Assembly: GCF_900107455.1 (NCBI RefSeq)
Contig: NZ_FNQB01000003.1
Coordinates: 1,116,001 to 1,180,000, forward strand
Reading direction: 5' to 3'
Source: Asanoa ishikariensis
Lineage (GTDB): Bacteria; Actinomycetota; Actinomycetes; Mycobacteriales; Micromonosporaceae
DNA: 64,000 bases
Positions 1 through 9,180 of this stretch are shown here, piece after piece. The position numbers and the translations under genes are program-made. The notes under the pieces are model-generated. The model was not told where the DNA came from, did no database searches, and worked only from the letters and a program-made list of their open reading frames with translations. The stretch's first letter is position 1. Every line of letters starts with the position of its first letter.

Positions 1-1788
1 GGTCTGTGTCTGCTGCGCTGGTGGCCGTACCTGCTGCTGGTTGCCGGCCTGGTGGGGTTGCCGTATGTCCTTGGCCAGCTGACGACGATGACGCACCCGA
101 CGTTGCTGTCTCTCGGGCACACCTGCGCGTACCCGCTTGCCGTGGTCGGCGTTCTTGCCTGTGCGCAGGGTCTGCTGAGCAACGCTTCGCCGGGTCTCGG
201 CGCGGCCCTGGTCGGGTTGGCGTTCGGGTCGCGGCTGTTCGGTTCCGCGATGGTCGGATCGGGCTGGTTGCAGGGGGATCTGACCCGGCCGGCCTGGCAC
301 GCGGGCATGATCGGGACCGGTTTCGCGTTGATCGCACCGGCGGTCTGGCTGGTCCGCCGTGGCGATCGCGCGGCGGTCGGGCCACCGGACGTCGGCCCGT
401 GGCATTGGCGCCGGCTGCGGCTGGTCATCGCCGCAGGCCTGGCACTGTGCCTGGTGCTGTCGCTGTCGGGGTTGACCACGGAGCGGATGGCGTCGCTGCT
501 GGACGTCAGTTTCTCGGCCGTGTACCGGCATCCGATGGTGGCGGTGGCGGTGGCCGGCGCGATCACACTGGTGATCGGGGTCTGCCTTGCGGCGGTCACG
601 GGGCTGTGGTCGTTGTCGGCGGCGATCGCGGTCGCGACCGCTCAGGTGGCGGTCGCGGCGCCGCTGCTCCTCGCGTACACGGCGCTCGCCTGGGTGGGAC
701 CGCTGCGATGGCTGGGCGCGCTGGCCGGGGCATTGATCGGCGCGGCGGCCGCGAGCAGCCGCTGGCGGATCCCGGCTGCGGCGACGCTGGCGGCCGGCGG
801 GGCGACGGCGCTGTTCATCGCGTACGCGGCGACCACCGGTCACCCGGAGAAGCTGGCCGACCAACATCGCGTCGTGCCGGGCGTGCTGCTGCTCGTGCTG
901 GTCACGGCGGCGGGGACCGCCGTCGCCGGCGCGACCGCCCCGGTGCTCGCGCCGCGTGGGGCCATCCCGGCCGTGCTCGGTCCACTGGTCGGCGTGCTGG
1001 CGGCCGGCGGGCTGCAGACGGTCCAGGTGACCTACGTGCAGGAGGACGGCCTGCCGGAGTCGTCGTACCTCAACCCGGTGTCTCACCTCACCACCTCGGC
1101 CATCCTGCTGCTGGCGGCGGGCGCGGCGATCGGTGGAATCGGTGTCGCGCACCATATCGCCGAGCGTTGGGCGGAACGAAAGCGCGCCGAGCTGATCCGG
1201 CAGGAGGCCGCCGCCGCCGAACGGGACCGGTTGGCCCGCCCGATCCACGACGGCGTCCTCCAGGTGTTGGCTTTGGTGCAGAGGCAGGGCCCGGAGCTGG
1301 GCGCGACCGGCACCCAGTTGGCGACGTTGGCCGGTGAGCAGGAGATCGCCCTGCGCACCCTGCTCACCGGAGGTGACGCCGTGGCCCGGCCCGGGATCGA
1401 GGCGGACCTGCGGACGGCGCTGTCCGCCCTGGCGTCCACCGTGGTCGAGGTCTCCGCGCCGGCTCAACCGATCGTGCTGCCCGCGCGCGTGGTCACCGAG
1501 CTCACCGCGGCCGTGCAGGCCGCTCTCGACAACGTCCGCCGGCACGCCGGCGGGACCGCCCGGGCCTGGCTGCTGGTGGAGAACGAACCAGATGGCGTAC
1601 GCGTGACCGTCCGCGACGACGGCGTCGGCTTCGAGCCGGAGCGGCTCTCCGACGCGGCCCGAGCCGGCCGGCTCGGAGTGGCACAGTCGATGCGCGGCCG
1701 GATCGCGGACCTGGGCGGCACCACCACCATCCACAGTAGTCCGACGGAAGGCACCGAGGTCGAGTTCTGGGTACCGCTACCCAAGTAG
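1..1788 (+). CDS. Sensor histidine kinase, NarL/LiaS type, 5' end outside window
   Basis: The frame is open from base 1, so the gene begins upstream; an internal GTG at 52 lies inside a membrane segment and is an unlikely start. About 400 N-terminal residues form many hydrophobic helices. A cytoplasmic DHp segment with RPIHDGVLQVLAL (His is the likely phosphoacceptor) follows, then a HATPase_c domain with NVRRHAGG (N box), DDGVGF (G1) and a GLGV-like RLGVAQSMRGR loop. This is the HisKA_3 architecture of kinases that phosphorylate LuxR-type regulators. Its own regulator is probably upstream, off the window, because the next pair is on the opposite strand and convergent. The signal sensed is unknown. 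Confidence 0.85.
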   Translation, partial: GLCLLRWWPYLLLVAGLVGLPYVLGQLTTMTHPTLLSLGHTCAYPLAVVGVLACAQGLLSNASPGLGAALVGLAFGSRLFGSAMVGSGWLQGDLTRPAWHAGMIGTGFALIAPAVWLVRRGDRAAVGPPDVGPWHWRRLRLVIAAGLALCLVLSLSGLTTERMASLLDVSFSAVYRHPMVAVAVAGAITLVIGVCLAAVTGLWSLSAAIAVATAQVAVAAPLLLAYTALAWVGPLRWLGALAGALIGAAAASSRWRIPAAATLAAGGATALFIAYAATTGHPEKLADQHRVVPGVLLLVLVTAAGTAVAGATAPVLAPRGAIPAVLGPLVGVLAAGGLQTVQVTYVQEDGLPESSYLNPVSHLTTSAILLLAAGAAIGGIGVAHHIAERWAERKRAELIRQEAAAAERDRLARPIHDGVLQVLALVQRQGPELGATGTQLATLAGEQEIALRTLLTGGDAVARPGIEADLRTALSALASTVVEVSAPAQPIVLPARVVTELTAAVQAALDNVRRHAGGTARAWLLVENEPDGVRVTVRDDGVGFEPERLSDAARAGRLGVAQSMRGRIADLGGTTTIHSSPTEGTEVEFWVPLPK

Positions 1789-1806
1789 AACCGCGCCGCA
1801 GCGGCG

Positions 1807-2466
1807 TCAGCGGCCTAGGCGGGACTGCCACGACCAGGCGGCGATCCCGACTCGATTTCGGACACGGAGTTTGCGCTGGATGCTGGTCAGGTGGGTCTTG
1901 ACCGTGCCGGCCGTGATGTAGAGGCGAGCGCCGATCTCTCGGTTGGTCAGGCCGTCCGCGACGAGGGCCACGATGTCGAGCTCCCGGTCGCTCAGCGGGG
2001 GTTCGGCAGGTTGCGGGCCGTGCCGGCCGGCGGATAGCTCACGCAGGAGTCGCACGGTCACGGCCGGGCTGATCAAGGCGTCGCCGGCCATCGCCGCGCG
2101 GACGGCCTCGGTGAGCAGTGCCGGGCCCGAGTGCTTGAGCAGGAAGCCGCTGGCCCCGTGGTGCAGCGCTGTGTGGACGTATGCGTCGAGGTCGTACGTG
2201 GTGACCACGACAACCCGCGCGGTGACGGGCGCGTCCGGCGCGCACAACCGTCGGGTCAGCTCCAGCCCGTCCATGCGAGGCATTCGGATGTCGGCGATCA
2301 CCACGTCGGGGCGCAGCCGAGAGGCCAGTTCCAGGGCTTGCTCGCCGTCCGCCGCCTCACCGACCACGTCGATGTCTCCCGCGACACGCAGGATCGTGCG
2401 GTATCCGAACCGGACTGGCTCCTGATCGTCGGCGATCAGCACTCGTACGCCTGCATCGGTGCTCAT
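1807..2466 (-). CDS. LuxR/NarL-family response regulator
   Basis: A 219-residue two-domain regulator. The receiver domain has acidic residues at VLIADDQ and the phosphoacceptor Asp near residue 59 (VVIADIRMPRMDG), a Thr at VVVTTYD and Lys at FLLKH. A C-terminal LuxR-type HTH has LSDRELDIVALVADGLTNRE and TAGTVKTHL. I chose the ATG at 2466 because the receiver fold starts there; the open frame runs further back but only across the upstream kinase. The ATG overlaps the kinase stop codon (ATGA), which suggests translational coupling and cognate partnership. Confidence 0.9.
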   Translation of the reverse strand: MSTDAGVRVLIADDQEPVRFGYRTILRVAGDIDVVGEAADGEQALELASRLRPDVVIADIRMPRMDGLELTRRLCAPDAPVTARVVVVTTYDLDAYVHTALHHGASGFLLKHSGPALLTEAVRAAMAGDALISPAVTVRLLRELSAGRHGPQPAEPPLSDRELDIVALVADGLTNREIGARLYITAGTVKTHLTSIQRKLRVRNRVGIAAWSWQSRLGR

Positions 2467-3584
2467 GCGGGTCCCCGCAGGGCCGCCGCGGGCAGTTCGG
2501 CTCGCAGGCTCCAGCCCGCCGGGCCTGTCTGTCCGAAGGAGAGTGTGCCGCCGAACAGGCCGAGGTGCTCGGCGAGCCCGGCGAGCCCCGTGCCACCGCG
2601 GCGGTCGGGCTGCGGTGGCACGGGCCGGGCGGGTGCGTCGGCGCCCTGCTCGTCGCTGACGCTCAACTCCACGCCGCCGTGATGCCGGCGTAGACGCACC
2701 TGGACGGTCGCACCGCGGCCGGCATGGCGGCGCACGTTCGTCAGCGCCTCGAGGACCACCCGGTAGACGGCGGCCCCAGCCGGCGCCGACAGCTCCGACG
2801 CGAGGCCGGACTCGGTGTCCAAGCTCACCGGACCGTCCCACGCCAGCGCGAACCGGCGTACGAGCTCCGGTAGCTCGGTGGCGCCCGGAGTGTCCAGGTG
2901 AAGGCGGCCGACCGGATCCTGCGGGCCGCGCTCCTCCAGCTCGCGTAACAGCCGCATGGTCCGGTCCATCGCGGACAGGGCCCGCACACCATCGGCCTCG
3001 ACGCGCTCGAGCACCACGGCCACGTCTTCGTGGCCGACGGGCAGCAGGATGCGGGCCGCCTGGACCTGCACCACCATCGCGCTCACGTCGTGGGCGACGA
3101 AGTCATGCAGGTCGGTCGCCAGTTGCACCCGCTGTGCCCGGCGGGCCTGCCGCACAGCCCGCACGCGTGCGGCGTCGAGCTGGCGCAGGTAGAGGCCGAA
3201 GCAGACGCCCGCGATCCCGGCGAGCGACCAGAACAGGCACGCCGCCACCCCGGCCTTCCAGTTCGTCACCGCGGGCCCGGTGATCGGCAGGGCCAGCAGG
3301 CTTTCGGCGAGGATCGTCACGGACGACGCGGCTGCCGCGGTCCGTGGTGTCGCCCACCGGCACACCAGCACGACGTTCGCGGCGAGAGCGGCGGTGCCGA
3401 GCAGGGGCCAGACGCCGACGACACTCGGTGCGCCCTGGCTGTGCCACAGCACCGAGGCCAGCAGTGTGCCGGACGCGGCCGTGCCCGCGCCCGCCGCGAC
3501 AAACGGCCGCGCCCGTGCGGTGGCCTGCCCGGCCAGCGCTGCGAGCGCGGGCCCGGCGAACAGCAGCTCGATCACCACGGCCAC
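2463..3584 (-). CDS. Sensor histidine kinase (HisKA_3) paired with the downstream regulator
   Basis: About 373 residues. The N-terminal part has several transmembrane helices; the DHp helix contains DLHDFVAHDVSAMVVQVQ with the likely phosphoacceptor His; the ATPase domain shows LTNVRRHAG and GGTGLAGLAEHLGLFGG. The start is uncertain: GTG codons at 3584, 3578 and 3575 all precede the first helix (VIELLFAGPAL). The open frame continues upstream across the divergent gene, so that extension is rejected. It forms a two-gene operon with the NarL-type regulator. Confidence 0.82.
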   Translation of the reverse strand: MAVVIELLFAGPALAALAGQATARARPFVAAGAGTAASGTLLASVLWHSQGAPSVVGVWPLLGTAALAANVVLVCRWATPRTAAAASSVTILAESLLALPITGPAVTNWKAGVAACLFWSLAGIAGVCFGLYLRQLDAARVRAVRQARRAQRVQLATDLHDFVAHDVSAMVVQVQAARILLPVGHEDVAVVLERVEADGVRALSAMDRTMRLLRELEERGPQDPVGRLHLDTPGATELPELVRRFALAWDGPVSLDTESGLASELSAPAGAAVYRVVLEALTNVRRHAGRGATVQVRLRRHHGGVELSVSDEQGADAPARPVPPQPDRRGGTGLAGLAEHLGLFGGTLSFGQTGPAGWSLRAELPAAALRGPA

Positions 3585-3665
3585 AACGTAGCCCGCGTCC
3601 GCATGCCGCTGGTATCTGCCGATCGGGAGATACCGGTGCGGCGGCCGGCCCGAGACGCTGGATCC

Positions 3666-4718
3666 ATGATCGACCGACTGATCTACCCGGCCGCGCTGGC
3701 CGGCTCGCTGCTCATGACCGCTGTCGGGGTGCTGTGGTGGCTGGCCCCGGGCAGTTACCCGTTCGGCCCGGACGACCGCTACGCCGACCTGGCCCTGATG
3801 ACGTACGTACCAAGGGGCGCGGCGATCGCGGTCGCTGTGATCCTGGGTATCGCCGGGATGGTGCTGGCGGCCGGCCGCCGCGACGGTCCGGTGGCGATCG
3901 CTTTCGCGGCCGTCGCCGCCACCGTCCTGGGCCTGCTGGTGCCCGACATCCAAGTGCTGATCCTCGCCGCGTACGCGATGGCCCTGGCGGTGCCGTCGGC
4001 ACTGGTCGCGGTCCTGGCGAACCGGCTCCTGCCCCGGCTGCCCGTGGCCGCCGTCTTCGCCGTGGCGTTCGCGGCGGTGCTGGGATGGTTGTCGTACGTC
4101 GCCCGCGACGCTGACCCGATCGGTGCGCGTCCGCTTTTCGTGTTCGGCTCTTTCGCCGCCGGCGCCGTCTGGGCCGCCGTCCTCATCCGCCTGCTGCGCG
4201 CGGCCGGCGGCGACCGACCCGCCTGGACCCAACCGGAGGCCGCTGCCCGGTGGGGTCGGACGCTGACCTGGGCGGCCGCGTTGTGCCCGCTGCCGTATGT
4301 CCTGACCCGCCTGAGCTGGCTGACGCCATGGCCCATCGGCGAGAGCGCGGAGACCCTGGCGGCCCATCCTGGCCTGCGCATCTTCGGCCTGGCCCTGGCG
4401 TTGGCGGGTGAGGGCGGAACCTGGCTGACCCTGGGGCTGATTCGGCCGCGCGGCGAGACGTTCCCGGCCTGGCTGCCGGTCGTGGGCCGCCGCCCGGTCC
4501 CGGTCCTGGCCGCGGTGATCCCGGGGCTGCTGGCCGCCGCGGCGATCACGATCGCTGGGCACTCGATTCTGCAGCAGGCCGTCATTACCGGCGACTACCT
4601 GCTGGTGCTGCTGATGCCCTTTCCGCTGTGGGGACCACTGCTGGCGGCGGCGACCTTCGGCTACTGGCTGCGCCGCCGTCCGTCCCCGATCCCGAGCAGA
4701 CCTCAGGTCAGCGTCTGA
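3666..4718 (+). CDS. Polytopic membrane protein of unknown function
   Basis: 350 residues, almost all hydrophobic helices (roughly nine or ten), with short Arg-rich loops and a cytoplasmic C-terminal RRRPSPIP tail. No catalytic motif is recognisable. It is divergent from the kinase/regulator pair with about 80 bp between starts, which makes it a plausible target of that system; this is inference from position only. The ATG at 3666 begins directly before the first helix. Confidence 0.75.
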   Translation: MIDRLIYPAALAGSLLMTAVGVLWWLAPGSYPFGPDDRYADLALMTYVPRGAAIAVAVILGIAGMVLAAGRRDGPVAIAFAAVAATVLGLLVPDIQVLILAAYAMALAVPSALVAVLANRLLPRLPVAAVFAVAFAAVLGWLSYVARDADPIGARPLFVFGSFAAGAVWAAVLIRLLRAAGGDRPAWTQPEAAARWGRTLTWAAALCPLPYVLTRLSWLTPWPIGESAETLAAHPGLRIFGLALALAGEGGTWLTLGLIRPRGETFPAWLPVVGRRPVPVLAAVIPGLLAAAAITIAGHSILQQAVITGDYLLVLLMPFPLWGPLLAAATFGYWLRRRPSPIPSRPQVSV

Positions 4719-4843
4719 CCGGGCTGCGGCAACGCCAAAGCCGCCTGCTCGCGACGTAAGTTCGTCCTGACGGCGCTGACTGCCGCGCGCCGCGCTCACC
4801 GCTTCAGGACTGGACGGTTCACCGACAGAGGAGAGGTAAGCCA

Positions 4844-5377
4844 ATGAGCAGCCGTGTCGACACGACCATCGCGTCATGGCGCGCCGCCGGCGAGTCGCGC
4901 GATGCCGAGCTCGCGGCCACCTGCTTGGCCCAGGAGGTGCAGGTCATCTCACCGTTGACGGCACGGTTTCGGTTCCAGGGCCGGGCCCAGGCCAGTGAGA
5001 TGCTGAGTGCCGCCTTTGAGGTCATCGATACGATCCGCTTTCACACCGAACTCGGCGACGAATCGGCCCGGGCCCTCTTCTACTACGGACGCTGTCGCAA
5101 GGAGGAGTTCGAGGAGGCGCAGTTGCTTCGATTCAACGCAGATGGCCTGATCGAAGAGCTGACCTTGTTCGGTCGACCATTGCCCGGAGTCACCGCCGTC
5201 ATGGCGGCGATCGGGCCGGTCATGCTCAGGCGGCGACAACAACCGATCCTGGCACGCATGATCCAGGCCGCCACCGCCCCGCTTGCTCTGCTGACCCGCA
5301 CCGGCGAGAAACGCCTCGTACCCCTCGCCGACCCGAACCGGCCCGCCCCGAAGGGCAACCCGGGATCAGCGTCGTAG
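4844..5377 (+). CDS. NTF2-like (SnoaL-type fold) protein
   Basis: 177 residues with a purine-rich ribosome site (GAGGAGAGG) before the ATG. The first 110 residues have the pattern of the SnoaL/NTF2-like cone fold: a helical start (SWRAAGESRDAELAATCL), the segment VQVISPLTARFRFQGR and a strand block ending EELTLFGRPL. The C-terminal extension (MLRRRQQPILARMIQ) is basic and amphipathic. Members of the fold bind small ligands or act as isomerases; no active site can be named here. Confidence 0.65.
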   Translation: MSSRVDTTIASWRAAGESRDAELAATCLAQEVQVISPLTARFRFQGRAQASEMLSAAFEVIDTIRFHTELGDESARALFYYGRCRKEEFEEAQLLRFNADGLIEELTLFGRPLPGVTAVMAAIGPVMLRRRQQPILARMIQAATAPLALLTRTGEKRLVPLADPNRPAPKGNPGSAS

Positions 5378-5449
5378 CCCTTTCCTGGTTCGGAGGGTGT
5401 GCGGTGGCCGACGCGTCCATGGACGGCCGGGTCGGTGTCGGCCAGGGCG

Positions 5450-6079
5450 TTAGCGACTCTCGATCGTGTCCAGCGCCGGGGCGGCAACAGCGAACGCCTG
5501 GTCGGTGAGCTCGGCCAGGCGTCGCTCGTCGTCGCCGGGCTGCCACTGCTCGAGCACCACGTCAAAGGCCAGCAGGGCCATGCCCGCCGCCATCCGCGGA
5601 TAAGGATCGCTGTCCAGACGAAGGTGGTGGCGTCGGGCCAGCTCGGCGGCCAGCCCCGCCCGTACTTCGGTCTGGCGTTCCAGCCATCGCGCGTACAGGG
5701 CGGGTGTGTCCAGGATCAGGCGGACCACGACGCGGGAGCGTTCGATGTGATCGGAATGCTCGCCGTCGCACGCTTCAGCCAGGGGCGCCCAAATCGCCTC
5801 ACGCAGCGCGACGGACGGCGGCTCGGCGCGCGGGCGGTCGCCCAGCGATGCGACGACCATCTCACCCATGTCGGCCAGGAACCGCACGACCACGTCCTCC
5901 TTGGACGCGTAGTAGCGGAAGAACGTCCGTCGGGACATGCCGGCGGCCGCCACGATCTCGTCCACGGTCACCGTGTCGAATCCTTGGACCGCGAGCAGCA
6001 TCAGCGCCGCGTCCCGTAGCTCGTCGGCGACCAGCCGCCTTTTCCGCTCGGCCATGGTGCCGCGTGGGATTTCCGCCAT
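5450..6079 (-). CDS. TetR-family transcriptional regulator
   Basis: 209 residues. The N-terminal HTH is typical: LRDAALMLLAVQGFDTVTVDEIVAAAGMSR with RRTFFRYYASKEDV as recognition helix and following helix. The C-terminal ligand domain is divergent, as usual for TetR proteins. The gene is divergent from an SDR oxidoreductase, and the 61-bp gap holds an imperfect palindrome at 6106-6120. It is therefore a likely local repressor of the SDR and itself. An alternative internal start at MAERKRRL is possible. Confidence 0.9.
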   Translation of the reverse strand: MAEIPRGTMAERKRRLVADELRDAALMLLAVQGFDTVTVDEIVAAAGMSRRTFFRYYASKEDVVVRFLADMGEMVVASLGDRPRAEPPSVALREAIWAPLAEACDGEHSDHIERSRVVVRLILDTPALYARWLERQTEVRAGLAAELARRHHLRLDSDPYPRMAAGMALLAFDVVLEQWQPGDDERRLAELTDQAFAVAAPALDTIESR

Positions 6080-6105
6080 CCCGCGATGCTACTCCATGCC
6101 CATCT

Positions 6106-6120
6106 TGACACTCAGTGCCA
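6106..6120. promoter_or_regulatory. Probable TetR operator between TetR and SDR genes
   Basis: The 15-base imperfect palindrome TGACACTCAGTGCCA overlaps a TTGACA hexamer (6105-6110) that would serve as the -35 of the SDR gene. Location and symmetry fit a repressor site for the adjacent TetR protein. Binding is inferred. Confidence 0.55.
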
Positions 6121-6140
6121 TTGGGGGCACGGTGGAGCAC

Positions 6141-7073
6141 ATGACCGCTGATACTCATTGGACACCCGACCGGATCCCCGACCTGACCGGCCGCACCTTC
6201 GTGGTGACCGGAGCGACCAGCGGCCTGGGTCTGTCCACCGGCCGGGAACTTGCCGCGCGTGGCGCCCGGCTGGTGCTCGCCGTCCGTGACGAGTCGAAGG
6301 CCCGCCGGATCTTCGGCGCCGCCGTAGAGATTCGCCGACTCGACCTGGCCGACCTCGGCTCGGTCCGCGAGTTCGCCGCCGGGCTTCACGAAGACCACCA
6401 CCACCTCGACGTCCTGATCAACAACGCCGGCACGATGGCCACGCCGCACACGCTCAGCCCACAGGGCCACGAACTGCAATTCGCCACCAACCATCTGGGC
6501 CATTTCGCCCTTACCGGCCTGCTGCTCGACCTGCTGCTCGCCGGCACCGACCCGCGTGTCGTCACGGTCACCTCGGTCAACCATCGCCGGGCCCGACTAC
6601 CGTTCCCCGCGCCGGCGCGCTATTCGCCGATGCGTGCCTACAACACCTCTAAGCTGGCCAACGCGCTGTTCGGCTACGAGCTGCACCGTCGCCTGACAGC
6701 GGCGGGCAGCCAGTTGAGGAGCATCCTCGCCCACCCCGGATACACGGCCACGAACCTGAAGACCAGCGCCACCACGCCGATATGGCGTTTCCTGCTGGGC
6801 GGCATCGGCAATCGCCTGCTCGCGCAGCCGGTCGAGCAGGGTGCCTGGCCCCAGCTCTTCGCCGCCACCGCCACGGAAGCCCACTCGGGCCACCTGATCG
6901 CCCCGCACGGTCCTGGCGAACTCCGCGGCTACCCGACCTTGCGCAAGCTCTCCCCCGCCGCCACGCGCGTCGACAATGGACACGAGCTGTGGACCCTGTC
7001 CGAGCGGACCACCGGAGTGCGCTTCGGTCAACTCATCGCCCAAGCGGAAGCGACCGCGCAGGAAACAGAGTGA
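6141..7073 (+). CDS. SDR-family NAD(P)-dependent oxidoreductase
   Basis: 310 residues with a full short-chain dehydrogenase fold: the glycine motif TGATSGLGLSTGRELA, the NNAG motif (LINNAGTMA), a Ser-containing strand (VTSVN) and a catalytic-type Tyr/Lys pair in YNTSKLANALFGYEL. The C-terminal extension resembles the retinol-dehydrogenase-like (RDH/WW-oxidoreductase) subgroup. The ATG at 6141 follows GGTGGAG. The substrate is unknown. Divergence from the TetR gene suggests induction by a small hydrophobic ligand. Confidence 0.9.
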   Translation: MTADTHWTPDRIPDLTGRTFVVTGATSGLGLSTGRELAARGARLVLAVRDESKARRIFGAAVEIRRLDLADLGSVREFAAGLHEDHHHLDVLINNAGTMATPHTLSPQGHELQFATNHLGHFALTGLLLDLLLAGTDPRVVTVTSVNHRRARLPFPAPARYSPMRAYNTSKLANALFGYELHRRLTAAGSQLRSILAHPGYTATNLKTSATTPIWRFLLGGIGNRLLAQPVEQGAWPQLFAATATEAHSGHLIAPHGPGELRGYPTLRKLSPAATRVDNGHELWTLSERTTGVRFGQLIAQAEATAQETE

Positions 7074-7137
7074 CGCTCCGCCTCAGACGTGGTGTCTCGC
7101 GGCGAACGATCGGGCCAGCACAGAAGAAGAGGTTCTC

Positions 7138-7494
7138 ATGTTCGCCGCATATGCCGCCGTCACCATCGTCGCCGCGGTCTTCACCGGCGCCGCCGCAGTC
7201 ACCTACCTAATCGATCACGACTATCCCAAGGCTCAGTTGGACATGAAGCGGCTGCCACGCTCGTGGGGACCGGTGTTGGGCGTGTTGCTGGCGGCGGGTT
7301 CGTTGGGGTTGCTGGCCGGGTTCGCCGTTCCGCTGCTGGGCACGCTCGCCGCTGCCGGCCTCGTGGCGTACTTCGTCGGCGCTTTCGGCGCCCACCTGCG
7401 GGTGGGCTCCCGCGACCTCGTCGGACCAGCCGTGTTCTTAGCCCTCTCCGTGGCGGCCCTGACCCTGAACATCGCCCACCACCGCCTGTCCTGA
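7138..7494 (+). CDS. DoxX-like small membrane protein
   Basis: 118 residues, four hydrophobic helices (AAYAAVTIVAAVFTGAAAV, WGPVLGVLLAAGSLGLL, AAAGLVAYFVGAFGAHLRVG and a C-terminal helix), matching the DoxX_2/DoxX-like family in size and in the AHLRVG loop. The ATG at 7138 is preceded by AAGAAGAGG. It lies 64 bp after the SDR gene and may be cotranscribed with it. Function is unknown; the family is often beside oxidoreductases and TetR genes. Confidence 0.75.
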   Translation: MFAAYAAVTIVAAVFTGAAAVTYLIDHDYPKAQLDMKRLPRSWGPVLGVLLAAGSLGLLAGFAVPLLGTLAAAGLVAYFVGAFGAHLRVGSRDLVGPAVFLALSVAALTLNIAHHRLS

Positions 7495-7504
7495 CCTGCC
7501 GGCC

Positions 7505-7852
7505 GTGGCAGCCGCGACCGGGGAGCATCGCTGGGGACAGCGGATTCCGCATTGGGTGCCCCACCTCAGGGACCGTCCCATTCCGGCGCGTCCAGTCGTG
7601 CTCGTCGCGGTCGCCGGCGGGTCGTTGCTCGTCGCCGTCTGCGTGTATCTGATCCTGAACCAAAGGTTCCAATTCGTGGAACGCGGTTGGGTCGGAATCG
7701 GCCGCGACGAGCCGGCACATCCGGCTCCTGGCTGGGAAGTGTTCCGATATTACGTCCCTCTCGCGGCATGGGGCCCGCTCGTGATAGCCACGGCCGTCGA
7801 CTACGGTCGGCGCGCCACCGCCCTCGAACACCGCAACAGTGGGGACCGATGA
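7505..7852 (+). CDS. Small membrane protein, unknown
   Basis: 115 residues starting at a GTG ten bases after the previous stop. It has two hydrophobic segments (VVLVAVAGGSLLVAVCVYLIL and VPLAAWGPLVIATAVDY) separated by a charged loop. I recognise no family. Tight spacing suggests cotranscription with the DoxX-like gene. The opposite strand is also open here, but the hydrophobic pattern favours this strand. Confidence 0.55.
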   Translation: MAAATGEHRWGQRIPHWVPHLRDRPIPARPVVLVAVAGGSLLVAVCVYLILNQRFQFVERGWVGIGRDEPAHPAPGWEVFRYYVPLAAWGPLVIATAVDYGRRATALEHRNSGDR

Positions 7853-8109
7853 CCTGGTGCGGTGCCGCCGATCGTCAACCGTGACCGGGAGCGTCCGCCG
7901 TCCATCGTGGAGTCTTCAGCCGTCATCACGCGCGCTTGAGGGCAATGGCTGCCGCCTATGACGCGCACGGCCCAGCCGGCCCAGTCCTACTGGCAGGTGC
8001 TGCGCAACGGGCGGCGCGCAACGCTTCTTCTCGGGGACGCCATCTCGAAGATCGGCCCGCGCCGCCGCAGGCGCCTACGTTTTGTGGCCTTGTCGAGACC
8101 CACCGGGTA

Positions 8110-8892
8110 CTAGTCCACGAACATGTTGGGCTGGCCGTTGGATGCCGAAAGGCCGCCGTCGACCACGAGGTGGGACCCGCTGACAAAGCTGGCGTCGTCA
8201 CTGGCGAGGAAGGCGATGACGCTTGCGATCTCGCTCGGTTGGGCGTGACGGCGCATCGAGATTCGTTCGTAGAACTTCGCGAGCATCTGCGGGTTCTGCA
8301 GGTTCCCCTGTGTGAGGGGCGTATCCGTGAGGCTCGGGTGGACGGCGTTGACGCGGATCCCGTCCCCGCTGTGGTCCAACGCCATCGCATTGGTCAGGTT
8401 GACCACGCCGCCCTTGGCGGCGTTGTAGGCGGCGAGGTTCCAGTCGGCGCCGAGCCCGGACACCGACCCGACGTTGACGATGTTGCCTCGCACCTTCCGC
8501 AGGTGTGGGATGGCGGCCCGACACGTGAAGAAGACGCCGTCCAGGTCGACGCCGAGGGTCTGCCGCCAGTTCGCGGTCGTCGTCGTCTCGACGGTGCCGG
8601 GCGCTCCCGCCCCCGCGGCGTTGACGAGCACGTCCAGCCGTCCGTGTCGCGTCACGACCGTGTCGACGAGCACGCCGACGGCTTCCTCGTCCGACACATC
8701 GGTCGGGTGGGGCTCGATCGCGGGATGCGCCGCCGCCGTCTCACGGAGCTTCTGCACTGTTCGTCCGACCGCGATGACCGTTGCGCCTTCCTCTGCGAAC
8801 CGCACTGCGGTGGCGGCGCCGATGCCCGAGCCAGCGCCGGTGATGATGACAACCTTGTTGTCGAAACGCGAGGTTGGAGGAACGTTCGACAT
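8110..8892 (-). CDS. SDR-family oxidoreductase (classical, FabG-like)
   Basis: 260 residues: TGAGSGIGAATAVRFAEEG cofactor loop, LVNAAGAG, catalytic Ser (NVGSVSG), Tyr/Lys (YNAAKGGVVNL), and the C-terminal substrate-loop and closing strand typical of FabG-like enzymes (SGSHLVVDGGLSA). I chose the ATG at 8892 because CAGGAG lies at ideal spacing upstream; an in-frame ATG at 8907 contains that ribosome site. It is monocistronic. The substrate is unknown. Confidence 0.92.
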   Translation of the reverse strand: MSNVPPTSRFDNKVVIITGAGSGIGAATAVRFAEEGATVIAVGRTVQKLRETAAAHPAIEPHPTDVSDEEAVGVLVDTVVTRHGRLDVLVNAAGAGAPGTVETTTTANWRQTLGVDLDGVFFTCRAAIPHLRKVRGNIVNVGSVSGLGADWNLAAYNAAKGGVVNLTNAMALDHSGDGIRVNAVHPSLTDTPLTQGNLQNPQMLAKFYERISMRRHAQPSEIASVIAFLASDDASFVSGSHLVVDGGLSASNGQPNMFVD

Positions 8893-8923
8893 GATTGACT
8901 CCTGCATTTTGCCGAGCGGGAAA

Positions 8924-8937
8924 CAACGTCGTCGTTG
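8924..8937. promoter_or_regulatory. Palindrome upstream of SDR gene
   Basis: CAACGTCGTCGTTG, an inverted repeat with CAACG arms, lies about 30 bp upstream of the SDR start. It could be an operator; no adjacent regulator gene points to a partner. Confidence 0.25.
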
Positions 8938-9180
8938 AGCGATTAACGGTTTTCGACGCTAGACCCGAGACGACATTTAAGTGATGTGAGTAGGCGCACC
9001 TCGATGGCCCGAGCTATCTAAGATCCTTCGGGTGGCCGTTGCCGGTGCGCTCGTGAACAACGCCGCCGCGATGTGGCCGGGCGGCCATTGATGTCTCTGT
9101 GGATCGCGCGGTCTTCGGTGGTGGACGCTGGCCATCGCAGCCAGGACGGCGGCGGGAGCTTCCGAACAGACGCCGCCAGG

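Noticed and set aside
3585-4877. Upstream continuation of the minus-strand kinase frame across the membrane-protein gene
   Set aside because: Composition is Arg/Gln/Gly-rich, antisense to a clear membrane protein, and the kinase fold begins only at about 3584.
7853-8109. Gap after the small membrane protein
   Set aside because: Short frames only, no ribosome site, no repeat or hairpin of note.
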